Positions 1 to 8,588 of a stretch of 26,803 nt of DNA are shown in pieces. How positions within the stretch are numbered: position 1 is the stretch's first letter; each line of letters starts with the position of its first letter. The notes under the pieces are model-generated. The model saw only the letters and a program-made list of their open reading frames with translations. It had not been told where the DNA came from and did no database searches. Position numbers and translations under genes: made by a program. The stretch lies in the NCBI GenBank assembly GCA_041674525.1, contig JBAYVN010000033.1:1-26803 (forward strand). Reading direction: 5' to 3'. This stretch comes from SHYQ01 sp041674525. Lineage in GTDB: Bacteria > Chloroflexota > Dehalococcoidia > UBA2979.

Positions 1-1620
1 AACAGCGCGCAGAACACGCTGGTGACCGCCCAGACCGCGCTGGCCACGCTCCAGGCGCGCACGGACGCTGCCACCCAGGCGCGGAACACGCAGTCGCGCA
101 TCGACGCGTTCCAGGCACAGAAGACGGACGCCGAGTCCCAGTTCGCCGCGAAGCTGGACGCGATCGCGGCGCAGGGGCGATCGGCTGCCGCGGTCACGGC
201 GATGCGGGAGGCCTTCTCCACGCTCGACCGGGCGGTCGCGGCGCGGTGCAACGTCACCGCGAACCGCGCGCCGTGCCTCGCCGCGACCAGTTCCGTCTCG
301 AATCTCGATGCGCTCGTGGCGCAGGTGGACGCCCAGGCCACGTCGCCCTCGCCCGACCCGGAGGAGGGCGAGACACGGGTGACGTTGCCGGGGGCGCTCG
401 CGAAGTTCGAGGCATCCGGCGCGTCCGCGGACATCGAGACGCTCATGGACTCCGCGTTTTACATCGTCCAGGCATCTGCGTCGCTCCCGGGCCTCAGCGC
501 GCAGTTGAGCGCGCGCGTGCTGGCCGTCAGCACCGGCAGCAGCGCGCTGCCCCCGACCGCGGACGAGATGACAAACGCCGCGCGCACGCGCGACGCCGCG
601 ACAACCTCGCTGGACGCGGCGCGCAACGGCCTGGAGGCGGCGCGCGCGCGGCGCGATCAGCTGATGGGCGGTCCGTTGCCGACGGAGCTCGCGCTCCAGG
701 AGCAGTCGCTGGCCCAGTCCGAGATCGCCCTGAACCGTGCGCTCAACGACCAGCGCGGAGCGACGCTGGTCGCTCCCTTCGACGGGATCATCGGCGCGAT
801 CACCATGAACGTGGGTGAGCCTTCCGGCAGCGGCAGCGTCATCCTCATCGATCCGCTGACGATGCAGCTGAACGCGACCGCCCAGGAGTCCGACGTCGCG
901 AAGCTCAAGGTCGGACAGACCGTGCAGCTCACCTTCGACGCGTATGCCGGCGTGACTCTGCCGGGGACCGTGAGCACCGTCGCCCCCGAGGCCACGGTGA
1001 CGCAGGGCGTCGCCTCGTACGCGGTCGCGATCGCGGTCAACAGGCAGGCCGGCTCCTCCGCCGCGGCCGGGAGCGCGACACCTTCGGCCCGGCCCACGGG
1101 TGCAGCGGGCAGTGCGACGCCCGGTGCGCGGCCCACGGGTGCTGCGGGCAGTGCGACGCCTGGTGCGCGGCCGACGGGCGCGGCGGGCAGCGGAACGCCG
1201 GCGGCGGGCGCGGCGGGCAGCGCCACCCCCGCGGCGCGAGCCACCGGAGGCACCCAGCAGGCGGCGCAGAACGTCGTCCTGCGCTCGGGGATGACGGGGA
1301 CGGGGGACGTGGAGATCCAGCGCCACACGGACGTGCTGACCGTCCCGGCGCGCGCCGTCAAGCGCCAGGGGCGTACCTCCGTGGTCACGGTAGTGGTGGG
1401 TGATAAGCAGGAGACGCGCACTGTCCAGACCGGCGCCTCGGACGCCACGTACGTGGAGATCACCAGCGGACTGAACGAAGGCGATCTGGTCGCGCTCCCG
1501 GGCTCGACGACGGGAGCCGCGGCCGGCACGGCCACCAGGGCATCCACCGTCACCACGGGCGCCGGTGCGCAGGGTGCAGGAGGCGCACCACCGTCCTTCG
1601 GCCCCAGACCCGGGGGATAG
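1..1620 (+). CDS. Efflux periplasmic adaptor subunit (MacA/HlyD-type membrane fusion protein), 5' end cut by window
   Basis: The frame is open from base 1, so the N-terminus lies outside the window; the GTG at 22 is only the first in-window start codon. The visible part starts in a long Ala/Gln/Arg-rich coiled-coil hairpin. It then enters a lipoyl/barrel-sandwich segment (LVAPFDGIIGAI near 768-803) and a beta-barrel, and ends in a membrane-proximal-like domain (DVLTVPARAVKRQGR, then GLNEGDLVALPG). This order is typical of adaptors that link an inner-membrane MacB-type transporter to the outside. An Ala/Gly/Pro/Thr-rich tandem repeat interrupts the barrel (1063-1248). The protein ends in a Gly/Pro-rich tail. 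The ATPase gene follows after 9 nt and the permease after that, so this is the first visible gene of a tripartite efflux or export operon. The substrate cannot be told from sequence. Confidence 0.9.
   Translation, partial: NSAQNTLVTAQTALATLQARTDAATQARNTQSRIDAFQAQKTDAESQFAAKLDAIAAQGRSAAAVTAMREAFSTLDRAVAARCNVTANRAPCLAATSSVSNLDALVAQVDAQATSPSPDPEEGETRVTLPGALAKFEASGASADIETLMDSAFYIVQASASLPGLSAQLSARVLAVSTGSSALPPTADEMTNAARTRDAATTSLDAARNGLEAARARRDQLMGGPLPTELALQEQSLAQSEIALNRALNDQRGATLVAPFDGIIGAITMNVGEPSGSGSVILIDPLTMQLNATAQESDVAKLKVGQTVQLTFDAYAGVTLPGTVSTVAPEATVTQGVASYAVAIAVNRQAGSSAAAGSATPSARPTGAAGSATPGARPTGAAGSATPGARPTGAAGSGTPAAGAAGSATPAARATGGTQQAAQNVVLRSGMTGTGDVEIQRHTDVLTVPARAVKRQGRTSVVTVVVGDKQETRTVQTGASDATYVEITSGLNEGDLVALPGSTTGAAAGTATRASTVTTGAGAQGAGGAPPSFGPRPGG
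1063..1248 (+). repeat. In-frame 39-bp tandem repeat (five units, fourth shortened to 30 bp)
   Basis: Five consecutive units encode AAGSATPxARPTG-like 13-residue blocks: 1063-1101, 1102-1140, 1141-1179, a 30-bp unit 1180-1209, and 1210-1248. Units 2 and 3 are nearly identical in DNA. The fourth has lost nine bases in frame, and the fifth has drifted. The repeat sits between two beta-strands of the adaptor barrel, where it would form a flexible, Pro-rich loop. Recent slippage is likely because the synonymous positions match as well. Confidence 0.9.
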
Positions 1621-1629
1621 GGGGGCGGG

Positions 1630-2370
1630 GTGGCAGACGGTCCGATCATCCGCGTGCGTGATCTCCGCAAGGCGTACCACCTGGGCGACGAGTCCGTGTA
1701 CGCGCTGGACGGCGTCACGCTCGATGTGCATGCCGGTGAGTTCGTCGCGATCATGGGCGCGTCCGGCTCCGGGAAGTCCACGCTCATGAACATCCTCGGC
1801 TGCCTTGACCAGCCGACGAGCGGGATCTACGAACTGAACGGCGTGGACGTGCCGTCCATGTCCGACGACGAACTCTCGGACATTCGCAGCGACCTGATCG
1901 GCTTCGTCTTCCAGAGCTACAACCTGCTGCCGCGCATGCGCGCGATCGAGCAGGTGATGATGCCGCTGATCTACCAGCGCGGCGGTGACCGCGAGGCGCG
2001 CGCGATCGCGGCGCTCGAGCGCGTCGGACTGGCTGACCGGATGAACCACCGCCCGACCGAGCTGTCCGGCGGCCAGCAGCAGCGTGTGGCGATCGCGCGA
2101 GCGCTGGTGACCAACCCCAGCGTGTTGCTCGCCGACGAACCGACCGGCAACCTCGACAGCCGCGTGTCGGCGGAGATCCTCGGGTTGCTCCAGGAACTGA
2201 ACGAGCAGTCGGGCGTGACGATCCTCATGGTCACGCACGAGGCCGACGTGGCCCAGGCAACCAGGCGCATCATCCAGATGGGCGACGGACGCGTGATCTC
2301 CGACCGGCCGGTCGAGAATCGCTGGGTGATCCCGGCGGGGCTCGTCCTCGAGCCCGCGAGGAGCGTGTAG
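1630..2370 (+). CDS. MacB/LolD-family ABC transporter ATP-binding protein
   Basis: This 246-residue nucleotide-binding subunit powers an efflux/export ABC complex of the MacB type. All ATPase motifs are intact: Walker A GASGSGKST at 43-51, Q-loop Gln95, signature LSGGQ at 145-149, Walker B VLLADE at 165-170 with catalytic Glu170, D-loop NLDS, and switch His203. The length is normal for a stand-alone MacB/LolD-type ATPase. The GTG start at 1630 is chosen because it directly follows the adaptor stop, with a G-rich stretch as a possible ribosome site. The permease gene starts 3 nt after the stop codon begins to clear (ATG at 2373), so the subunits are almost certainly co-translated. A lipoprotein-release role (LolD-like) is the alternative, but the neighbouring adaptor favours efflux. 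Confidence 0.93.
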   Translation: MADGPIIRVRDLRKAYHLGDESVYALDGVTLDVHAGEFVAIMGASGSGKSTLMNILGCLDQPTSGIYELNGVDVPSMSDDELSDIRSDLIGFVFQSYNLLPRMRAIEQVMMPLIYQRGGDREARAIAALERVGLADRMNHRPTELSGGQQQRVAIARALVTNPSVLLADEPTGNLDSRVSAEILGLLQELNEQSGVTILMVTHEADVAQATRRIIQMGDGRVISDRPVENRWVIPAGLVLEPARSV

Positions 2371-2372
2371 CC

Positions 2373-3629
2373 ATGTCGATCGCTGACAGCGTTCGCGTCG
2401 CGGTCTCGGCCCTGACGGCGCACCTGCTGCGGAGCACCCTCGCCATGCTCGGCCTGATCATCGGCGTGGGCGCGGTGATCACGCTGCTAGCCGTGGGCCG
2501 CGGCAGCCAGGCTGATGTCACGCGGAACATCCTCTCGCTGGGGACCAACCTCCTGACCATCCGCCCGGTCGCCCCCCAGCAGGGCACCGTGCGCGTCGCC
2601 GCGGGGTCGCGGCCGACCCTGAGCTACGAGGACGCGAAGGCGCTCGCCGAGCCGGGTGTGGTCCCGGGGATCTCCGCCGTGACGGTGGAGAGCAACGCCG
2701 GTGTCCAGATCATCGTCCCCGGGGGCGGCAACCTCGCCACGCGGGCGACGGCCACGGACGAGTCCTACCCGCTGGTCCGCAACACTCCGCTGGCGGCAGG
2801 CGAGTTTTTCACCGCCGACCACGTGCGCACCAACGCGACGGTCCTGGTGCTCGGCTCGAACGTTGCGAACAATCTCTTCGGCGGCGTCGATGCCGTCGGG
2901 CAGACGGTGCGCGTCAGTGTCGGGCGCACCGGACTGATCTTCACCGTCGTTGGCGTGATGGCGAGCCAGGGCGGTACGGCACTCGGGAACCTCGACGATC
3001 GTGTGCTGCTGCCCATCACCACGTCGAATCGCGTGCTCCAGCGCTTCCGCGGCCCGGCCGCGGTCAACTTCGTCGATCAGATCGACGTGGCGGCCACGAG
3101 CCCGGCGATGATGGAGCAGGCGATGACGGGCATCGGCATCGTGCTGCGGGAGCGGCACGAGGTGACCACGGACGACTTCCTGGTGCAGAGCCAGCAGGAC
3201 ACGCTCGCTGCGGCCTCGGGGATCGCGCAGGCGCAGTCCTTCCTGCTTGGCAGCATCGCGGGGATCTCGCTGGTGGTCGGCGGCATCGGGATCATGAACA
3301 CGATGCTGGTGTCGGTGTTCGAGCGCACACGCGAGATCGGGATTCGCCGCGCCGTGGGCGCGCATCGGCGGGACATCCTGGTGCAGTTCCTCGTGGAGGC
3401 GGTGCTCGTCTGCTGCGCCGGCGGCCTGCTGGGCGCGGCGATGGGCATCGGGACGGCGTGGATCGTCGACGGCCGGAAGGTCATCGGGCAGACCATCCAC
3501 GCCGAGGTGCATGGAGACGCGGTGCTCCTCGCGCTGCTCGTCTCGGTCGGCATCGGCATCTTCTTCGGCTTCTACCCGGCGTCACGCGCGGCGCGCCTGC
3601 GCCCGATCGAGGCGCTCCGCTACGAGTAG
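2373..3629 (+). CDS. MacB-type ABC transporter permease (FtsX-like)
   Basis: The 418-residue protein has the MacB layout: a first transmembrane helix near 20-45 (STLAMLGLIIGVGAVITLLAV), a large extracytoplasmic MacB_PCD domain, and then three transmembrane helices in the FtsX domain. The signature region GGIGIMNTMLVSVFERTREI and the following GIRRAVGAH are diagnostic of MacB permeases (roughly 296-330). The last helix ends in FGFYPASRAARLRPIEALRYE, the standard C-terminus. The ATG at 2373 lies two bases after the ATPase stop. With the upstream adaptor and ATPase it forms a complete MacAB-type transporter that would export a peptide, lipid or small molecule, which the sequence does not identify. 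No outer-membrane TolC partner is visible, as expected for a lineage without a classical outer membrane. Confidence 0.93.
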   Translation: MSIADSVRVAVSALTAHLLRSTLAMLGLIIGVGAVITLLAVGRGSQADVTRNILSLGTNLLTIRPVAPQQGTVRVAAGSRPTLSYEDAKALAEPGVVPGISAVTVESNAGVQIIVPGGGNLATRATATDESYPLVRNTPLAAGEFFTADHVRTNATVLVLGSNVANNLFGGVDAVGQTVRVSVGRTGLIFTVVGVMASQGGTALGNLDDRVLLPITTSNRVLQRFRGPAAVNFVDQIDVAATSPAMMEQAMTGIGIVLRERHEVTTDDFLVQSQQDTLAAASGIAQAQSFLLGSIAGISLVVGGIGIMNTMLVSVFERTREIGIRRAVGAHRRDILVQFLVEAVLVCCAGGLLGAAMGIGTAWIVDGRKVIGQTIHAEVHGDAVLLALLVSVGIGIFFGFYPASRAARLRPIEALRYE

Positions 3630-3691
3630 TGGCTGCCCGCCTCGCAGGGCGCGCAGGCGGTGCCCCGCGCAACGTGGATCCGATTGCATAC

Positions 3692-3729
3692 ACGAAGAGG
3701 GCGTCACCTCCCGGTGACGCCCTCTTCGT
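3692..3729. terminator. Bidirectional terminator hairpin between convergent genes
   Basis: A perfect 17-bp inverted repeat (arms 3692-3708 and 3713-3729) with a 4-nt TCCC loop lies between the MacB permease stop and the IPT/TIG gene stop. Neither side has a strong U-tract, but the stem is long and fully paired and the position between two convergent genes fits termination in both directions. Confidence 0.8.
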
Positions 3730-3748
3730 AATCGTTCGACGTGCCTCG

Positions 3749-5734
3749 CTAGCAGCGGGCGAAGATGGGCGTCCCGGCGGGGATGCCGTTCGGGAACAGC
3801 GCCGTCCAGGCAGCGTTCACGATCGCGACCGGGACGGACGGAATGTAGCCGATCCACGTTCCCGCGGAGTCGGTGGTCCAGAAGACGGCTGTGTTGGCGT
3901 TGCACCCCGAAGCGGTGAGCAGCTGCGCATTGCTGCCGCCGCCGAAGACGAACAGCCCGCCGCCCGCGGGGACCGGCGCGCTCGAACCGCCCGGCGCCGC
4001 CTGCTGGCCCGTGCCCGTGTACGTGAACGCACTCGGCAGAATGCTCGCCGCGGCGCCGGGGTTCGCGACGCTGACCGTGACGGTCCCGGTCCCGGTGACC
4101 GGCGGCGTGGTGAGGATGATCTGCGTGGTCGACATCACCGTGGCCGGCACCACCGTGCCGCCGATGGTCACCGTGGCTCCCGGCTGGAAGCCGGTGCCGG
4201 TGATCGTGACCGTGGTGCCGCCGGTGGCGGGGCCGCTCGAGGGCGACACGCCGGAGATCGTGGTCGTCGGCCCGGTGGGCTGCGCCGGTTGCGGGTTCGC
4301 CGAGTAGCTGAACGCGCTGGCCAGTCCGCTGATCGCGCCGCCGGGGTTGGTGACGAGGATGACCGCCGCACCGGGCGGGCCCGGCGGCGTCGACACGACG
4401 ATCTGCGTGGGGCTGACGGCGCTGACCGTGGACGCGGGCAGTCCTCCGACGCTGACCGTGGCGCCGGGGGCGAAGCCGGTGCCGGTGATGGTCAGCGTGG
4501 TGCCGCCCGCGAGCGCGCCGGTGCTCGGCGAGACCGCGGTGACGCGCGGGACGGCGAGCTCGTACGTGAACCCGGCCGTCACTCCGCCCACGGATCCCGA
4601 GGGGCCCGCCACCAGGACGGACACCGTTCCCACCGGGTTCGGCGGAGCGGTTGCCGTGATCAGCGTGCCGCTGACGACGCTGACCGAGGTCGCGGGCACG
4701 CCGCCGAAGGTCACCGTGGTGCCGGGGACGAACCCGCTCCCGGTGATCGAGACCGTCGTGCCGCCCGCGGACGATCCCGTGGTGGGCGAGACGGCCGTCA
4801 CGCTCGGCTGCCCGGCGGGCACGAGGGAGGGGGTGGTCGTGGTCGTGCTCGGCACACCATATGCCAGCCCGCCGATGCCGGCAGCCGTGCTGTCCGGGTT
4901 CGTCACGATCAGCATGACGCTGTCGCTCGGCCCGGCCGGTGCGAGCGCGGCGATCTGCGTCGAGTTGACGACGATCACGTTCGTCGCCGGGTACCCGCCC
5001 ACCGTGACCGTGGCGCCGGCCACGAACCCGGTGCCCAGGATGGTGAGCGCGCTCCCCGCCGCCATGGTGGACGGCGTGACCGAGGTGACGGACAGGGCCC
5101 CCGAGGATCCGCTGATGCCCGTGTACGTGTACGCGATCGGCGACGCGGCCGCCTGGCCGCCCGGGTTGGTGACGACCACGCTCACCGCGCCCGCGCCGGG
5201 GGGCGAGTAGGCGACGAGGAGACCGGAGTTATGCCACACCACCGAGGTGGCCGGGACACCGCCGAACGTCACGGAGGCGCTTGCGTCGAACCCTGAGCCA
5301 TAGATCGTGACGGCCTGTCCGCCGGTGGCCGGCCCGGACGACGGGCTCAGCAGCGTGACCGCCGCCGTCACCCCGCCGCCGTTGCTCGGCAGGACGTACG
5401 TGAAGCCGGAGGCCGTGGCGGTCTGCCCGTCGGGGTTGATGACCGACACCTGCACGACTCCCAGGTTCCCGGCCGGGACCGTCGCGGCGATCGTGGAGGT
5501 GGTGACCACGGTGGCCGAGGGGGAGAGCACACCGCCGATGGAGACCAGCGCGCCCGGCTGGAATCCCGTGCCGTAGATCGTGACCACGGTGCCGCCACTC
5601 ATGCTCACGCTGGCCGGGGTGAACGACGTGATGGTCGGTGGGTCGGCCGCGAGCGCATGTCCGCGTGGCATGGCCAGGAGCGCAGCCGCGACGACGGCGA
5701 TCAGGATTGGGAGTGTGACGAGCCGGTGGCGCAC
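3749..5734 (-). CDS. Secreted protein with six IPT/TIG domains and a conserved-looking C-terminal module
   Basis: The 661-residue protein begins with a signal peptide (hydrophobic 7-22, likely cleavage near ALA-ADP at 29-30). Six IPT/TIG immunoglobulin-like domains follow at about 33-115, 123-205, 214-293, 311-392, 396-478 and 491-574, each with the xGGTxVTIxGxGF and VxxGGxPA pattern. A separate C-terminal module at 592-661 carries two cysteines (C611 and the final residue C661) and motifs VFWTTDSAGTWIGYIP and AAWTALFPNGIPAGTP. No membrane anchor or LPXTG signal is seen, so it is probably released or held by the C-terminal module. The start is GTG, with GGAGGA seven to eight bases upstream. 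IPT/TIG proteins act in surface adhesion or polysaccharide binding; the specific role here is unknown. No close link to the neighbouring efflux or binding-protein genes is apparent. Confidence 0.88.
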   Translation of the reverse strand: MRHRLVTLPILIAVVAAALLAMPRGHALAADPPTITSFTPASVSMSGGTVVTIYGTGFQPGALVSIGGVLSPSATVVTTSTIAATVPAGNLGVVQVSVINPDGQTATASGFTYVLPSNGGGVTAAVTLLSPSSGPATGGQAVTIYGSGFDASASVTFGGVPATSVVWHNSGLLVAYSPPGAGAVSVVVTNPGGQAAASPIAYTYTGISGSSGALSVTSVTPSTMAAGSALTILGTGFVAGATVTVGGYPATNVIVVNSTQIAALAPAGPSDSVMLIVTNPDSTAAGIGGLAYGVPSTTTTTPSLVPAGQPSVTAVSPTTGSSAGGTTVSITGSGFVPGTTVTFGGVPATSVSVVSGTLITATAPPNPVGTVSVLVAGPSGSVGGVTAGFTYELAVPRVTAVSPSTGALAGGTTLTITGTGFAPGATVSVGGLPASTVSAVSPTQIVVSTPPGPPGAAVILVTNPGGAISGLASAFSYSANPQPAQPTGPTTTISGVSPSSGPATGGTTVTITGTGFQPGATVTIGGTVVPATVMSTTQIILTTPPVTGTGTVTVSVANPGAAASILPSAFTYTGTGQQAAPGGSSAPVPAGGGLFVFGGGSNAQLLTASGCNANTAVFWTTDSAGTWIGYIPSVPVAIVNAAWTALFPNGIPAGTPIFARC

Positions 5735-5762
5735 GAGGCAATCCTCCGCTATGTTGAACTGA

Positions 5763-5791
5763 AAATAAGAGTAACCCCTTTACTATTATTT
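5763..5791. promoter_or_regulatory. AT-rich imperfect palindrome (candidate operator or UTR hairpin)
   Basis: Two 12-base arms (5763-5774 and 5780-5791) flank a CCCCT spacer; all but one position pair (AATAAGAGTAA against TTACTATTATT). It is the most AT-rich short stretch in this part of a very GC-rich window. It lies about 30 bases upstream of the GTG start of the IPT/TIG gene and upstream of the divergent binding-protein gene. It could be a dimeric repressor site or a hairpin in the IPT/TIG leader. No regulator gene is adjacent to assign it to. Confidence 0.5.
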
Positions 5792-5841
5792 GGGTAGCCC
5801 GCCCGTTGTCTGCGGGTTCGCCCGTGCGACGCCCGCGTTGG

Positions 5842-5847
5842 TATCCT
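5842..5847 (+). promoter_or_regulatory. Possible -10 element for the solute-binding protein gene
   Basis: TATCCT matches the TAnnnT -10 pattern seen before other genes here and lies about 65 bases upstream of the ATG at 5913. No good -35 hexamer is visible at 16-18 bases, so the assignment is weak. Confidence 0.3.
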
Positions 5848-5912
5848 GCGGAGGCCGCACGGGAGGAATCCGAACGCGCCCGGACGGGCGCGTTGCGCGC
5901 TGAAAGGGCTGC

Positions 5913-7661
5913 ATGGCGGGGCATCACGATGGGGGTCCGCAGCCCGGCGCGAGGCGTCTCTCTCGCCGCCGGCTGCTGTCGGCGGCCGGAATCGCCGGGG
6001 CCGGCGTTGCCGCCGCAGCCCTGATCGGATGCGACCGGCGCTCCACGGTGCCGGTGCCGCAGACCCGCCCGTCCGGCACGCCCGCCGCGGCGACCTCGAG
6101 CCCGACGCCCTCGATCCGTCGAGGCGGTATGTGGCGCATGGCGCTCGCGGCGGACCCGGGCACCCTCGACCCGCACGCGAACACCAGCGCGAATGCGCGC
6201 GCCGCGGCGGCGCTGACGTACAGCAGGCTGCTCGCGTACGAGTCCGGGCCGGGGAAGCCGAAGGCGAGTTTCAACACGGTGCCCGATGCCGCGGAGTTCA
6301 CGCAGGCACCGGACGCGCGCACGTTCATCGTGCGGCTCAACCCCCGGGCGAAGTTCACCGCTCCGCTGAGCCGGGCGCTGACCGCCGCGGACGTGAAGTA
6401 CTCAGTCCAGCGGATCGCGAGTGAGGTGTCGGGCGCCTCCGCCGATGACCGCCCACTGGCGGTCGTGCAGGCGATCGAGACTCCCGACGAGCGCACCGTC
6501 ACGTTCCGGTTGAAGGAGCCCGTGGGCGCGTTCTCGCAGGTGCTCGCGGATGCTCGGGTGCTGACGCTGATGCCTGCCGAGAGTGGCAAGGCCTTCGACC
6601 CGGCGCGGCAGATGGTCGGCTCCGGGCCGTTCATGCTCCGCTCGTACGATCCCGGCGCGGCGCTGATCTTCGCGCGCAACCCGGAGTGGCACCTGGGCCC
6701 GGACCGCCCGTTCCTGGACGGGGTGGAGGTCAGCGTCATCCGCGATGCTCCGGCCGCGCTGGCGCAGTTCCTGGCCGGTGGGCTGGATGTGCTCCCGGTG
6801 GGCGCGGCGGACGTGAAGCGGGCGCACGACGGAGTGAAGGGGCTGGTCATCGACCAGTCCCCGCCGTTGCAGATCCAGAACATCACGTTCTCCGGTCTCG
6901 ACATCGACGCCCCGTGGCGTGACGTCCGCGTGCGCCGCGCGGTGTCGATGGCGATCAACCGCGATGCCATGCTGGACGAGGCGTTCGGGCTGAAGGACCT
7001 GAAGGCGCTGGGCATCGAGGTTCCCTACACGTGGGATGGGTTCCTGCCGTGGGGCATCACGGGCTACTCGCTGGACGCGAAGCAGATGAAGCCGGATCGG
7101 CTGGCCTCGTTCAAGTTCAACCTCGGCGAGGCGTCCCGGCTGCTGGACGCTGCGGGCTGGGGCGACGGCTTCGGCGTGGAGTGGCACTACACGGGCGGAT
7201 TCCGCGGCGGCTATCCGCTGAACGCGCGCCTGGTCGCGCAGCACTTGCGCGAGGTGAAGATCATCCTGCGCACCACGGTGGAGGACTACGGCGCCGTGTT
7301 CCTGGGCAGCACGATGCCGGGCAACTTCCGCGGGCTGGCCTCCATCGCCCTGTCGCTGGGCGAGCCGGGGAACTACCTGTCCGCGATGTACCTGCCCACC
7401 TCGTCGAGGAACTCCGGGCGCATCAACGACCCGCGCCTCACCGAGATGGTGACAGCGATCGGCGCGAACACCAATCGCGAGGAGCGCCGGCAGCAGATCC
7501 TCGATGTGCAGGACTACATCGCCGAGCGCATGTACAACGTGCCGCTCCCCAACGGCCCGGTGCTGACGGCGTACCAGCCGGGCGCGCGGAACGTGCTGGA
7601 GTACCAGAGCCAGGGCGTGTCCTCGGCGGTGGACCAGATCCCGTACTACTGGAAGGCGTAG
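5913..7661 (+). CDS. ABC transporter substrate-binding lipoprotein, family 5 (peptide/nickel/opine type), Tat signal
   Basis: The 582-residue protein starts with a twin-arginine signal (RRLSRRRLL at 14-22), a hydrophobic stretch and a lipobox ALIGC with Cys40, so it is predicted to be exported folded and lipid-anchored on the outer face of the membrane. The mature part has the family-5 solute-binding pattern: GGMWRMALAADPGTLDPH near the N-terminus, VGSGPFMLRSYDPGAALIFARNPEW in mid-protein, and VRRAVSMAINRDAML before the second lobe. Length is usual for the family. AAGGG lies about ten bases before the ATG. No permease or ATPase genes of an oligopeptide system are adjacent, so it must work with a transporter encoded elsewhere. 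Substrate class (peptide, opine, nickel or other) cannot be set from sequence alone. Confidence 0.9.
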   Translation: MAGHHDGGPQPGARRLSRRRLLSAAGIAGAGVAAAALIGCDRRSTVPVPQTRPSGTPAAATSSPTPSIRRGGMWRMALAADPGTLDPHANTSANARAAAALTYSRLLAYESGPGKPKASFNTVPDAAEFTQAPDARTFIVRLNPRAKFTAPLSRALTAADVKYSVQRIASEVSGASADDRPLAVVQAIETPDERTVTFRLKEPVGAFSQVLADARVLTLMPAESGKAFDPARQMVGSGPFMLRSYDPGAALIFARNPEWHLGPDRPFLDGVEVSVIRDAPAALAQFLAGGLDVLPVGAADVKRAHDGVKGLVIDQSPPLQIQNITFSGLDIDAPWRDVRVRRAVSMAINRDAMLDEAFGLKDLKALGIEVPYTWDGFLPWGITGYSLDAKQMKPDRLASFKFNLGEASRLLDAAGWGDGFGVEWHYTGGFRGGYPLNARLVAQHLREVKIILRTTVEDYGAVFLGSTMPGNFRGLASIALSLGEPGNYLSAMYLPTSSRNSGRINDPRLTEMVTAIGANTNREERRQQILDVQDYIAERMYNVPLPNGPVLTAYQPGARNVLEYQSQGVSSAVDQIPYYWKA

Positions 7662-7680
7662 CGAGCGGTATCCCGTTCGC
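7661..7680. terminator. Short hairpin between convergent genes
   Basis: GCGAGCGG and CCGTTCGC form an 8-bp stem with one G-U pair around a TATC loop, directly after the stop of the solute-binding protein gene and just before the end of the convergent SDR gene. There is no U-tract, so termination is only suggested. Confidence 0.4.
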
Positions 7681-7695
7681 CGGGTGCCTCAAGGG

Positions 7696-8466
7696 CTAGC
7701 CGCGGCCGACGAACGGCATGCCTGCCGCCATCACGGTCATGAAGAGCACGGTCGCGTCGGGCGGCAGGCTCGCCATGTACACCACGGCGCGCGCCACGTC
7801 GTCCACATCCATCGTGGGCTCGGGCCGCATCGATCCGTCGGGCTGCAACACGCCGGTGCTCATGCGCGCGGTCATCGGCGTGGCGGCGTTGCCGATGTCG
7901 ATCTGGCCGCAGGTGACGCCGATGCGCCGGCCGTCGAGGGCGATCGACTTCGTCAGCCCGGTGATGGCGTGCTTGGTCGCCGTGTAGGGCGCGGAGTCCG
8001 GGCGCGGGGCGTGCGCGGAGATCGATCCGTTGTTGATGATCCGTCCGCCCTGCGGCGCCTGCTCCTTCATCACGCGCATCGCCGCCTGCGCGCACAGGAA
8101 TGAGCCGTGCACGTTCAGGTCGACCACGCGCTTCCAGTCCTCGAAGACGAGGTCCTCGAAGTGCACGGGCGGGCCGCCCATCCCCGCGTTGTTGAAGAGC
8201 AGGTCCAGCCGGCCGTACGCGGCGCGGACCGCGTCGAAGAGCGCGGCGACCGATGCCGGGTCGGTGATGTCCGCCGGTGCCACGAGGTGCGCGGCTGCAC
8301 CGTCGAGCATCCCCGCGGTCTCCTCGAGGAGCGGGCGGCGGCGGCCCGCGAGCACGACGGCGTAGCCCGCGCGGGCCAGGGCGAGCGAGGTCGCCCGGCC
8401 GATCCCCGTGCCCGCGCCGGTCACCAGCGCAACCGGGCGCGGTGCGGGAGTGGGTGCTGTGGTCAT
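7696..8466 (-). CDS. Short-chain dehydrogenase/reductase (SDR), classical type
   Basis: The 256-residue protein is a classical NAD(P)-dependent SDR. The cofactor-binding TGAGTGIG lies at 16-23, NNAG at 92-95, the structural Asn at 118, and the catalytic Ser148, Tyr161 and Lys165 (YTATK) are all in place. Arg42-Arg44 after the second beta-strand (AGRRR) favour NADP(H) over NAD(H); this is inference from the family. The ATG at 8466 has GGGAGT about eight bases upstream. The C-terminus is shorter and less hydrophobic than in many family members. It stands alone between tRNA-Lys and a convergent gene, so the substrate cannot be deduced from context. Confidence 0.9.
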   Translation of the reverse strand: MTTAPTPAPRPVALVTGAGTGIGRATSLALARAGYAVVLAGRRRPLLEETAGMLDGAAAHLVAPADITDPASVAALFDAVRAAYGRLDLLFNNAGMGGPPVHFEDLVFEDWKRVVDLNVHGSFLCAQAAMRVMKEQAPQGGRIINNGSISAHAPRPDSAPYTATKHAITGLTKSIALDGRRIGVTCGQIDIGNAATPMTARMSTGVLQPDGSMRPEPTMDVDDVARAVVYMASLPPDATVLFMTVMAAGMPFVGRG

Positions 8467-8506
8467 GGGTGAGACTCCCGTCGTCGCGGGCCGGGAGGGG
8501 CAAGCG

Positions 8507-8582
8507 TGGTGGGCCCGCAGGGACTCGAACCCTGAACCGATGGGTTAAAAGCCCACTGCTCTGCCAGTTGAGCTACGGGCCC
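8507..8582 (-). tRNA. tRNA-Lys (anticodon TTT)
   Basis: Acceptor arms GGGCCCG (8582-8576) and CGGGCCC (8517-8511) pair fully. The anticodon loop CTTTTAA closes on a GTGGG/CCCAT stem, giving anticodon TTT. The T-arm carries GGTTCGAGTCC. The discriminator is A, and the CCA end is encoded at 8509-8507. Confidence 0.96.
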
Positions 8583-8588
8583 ACGGTG

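Noticed and set aside
3458..5296. 612-codon plus-strand frame over the IPT/TIG gene
   Set aside because: Low-complexity Arg/Gly/Asp product antisense to clear IPT/TIG domains, and it crosses the terminator hairpin.
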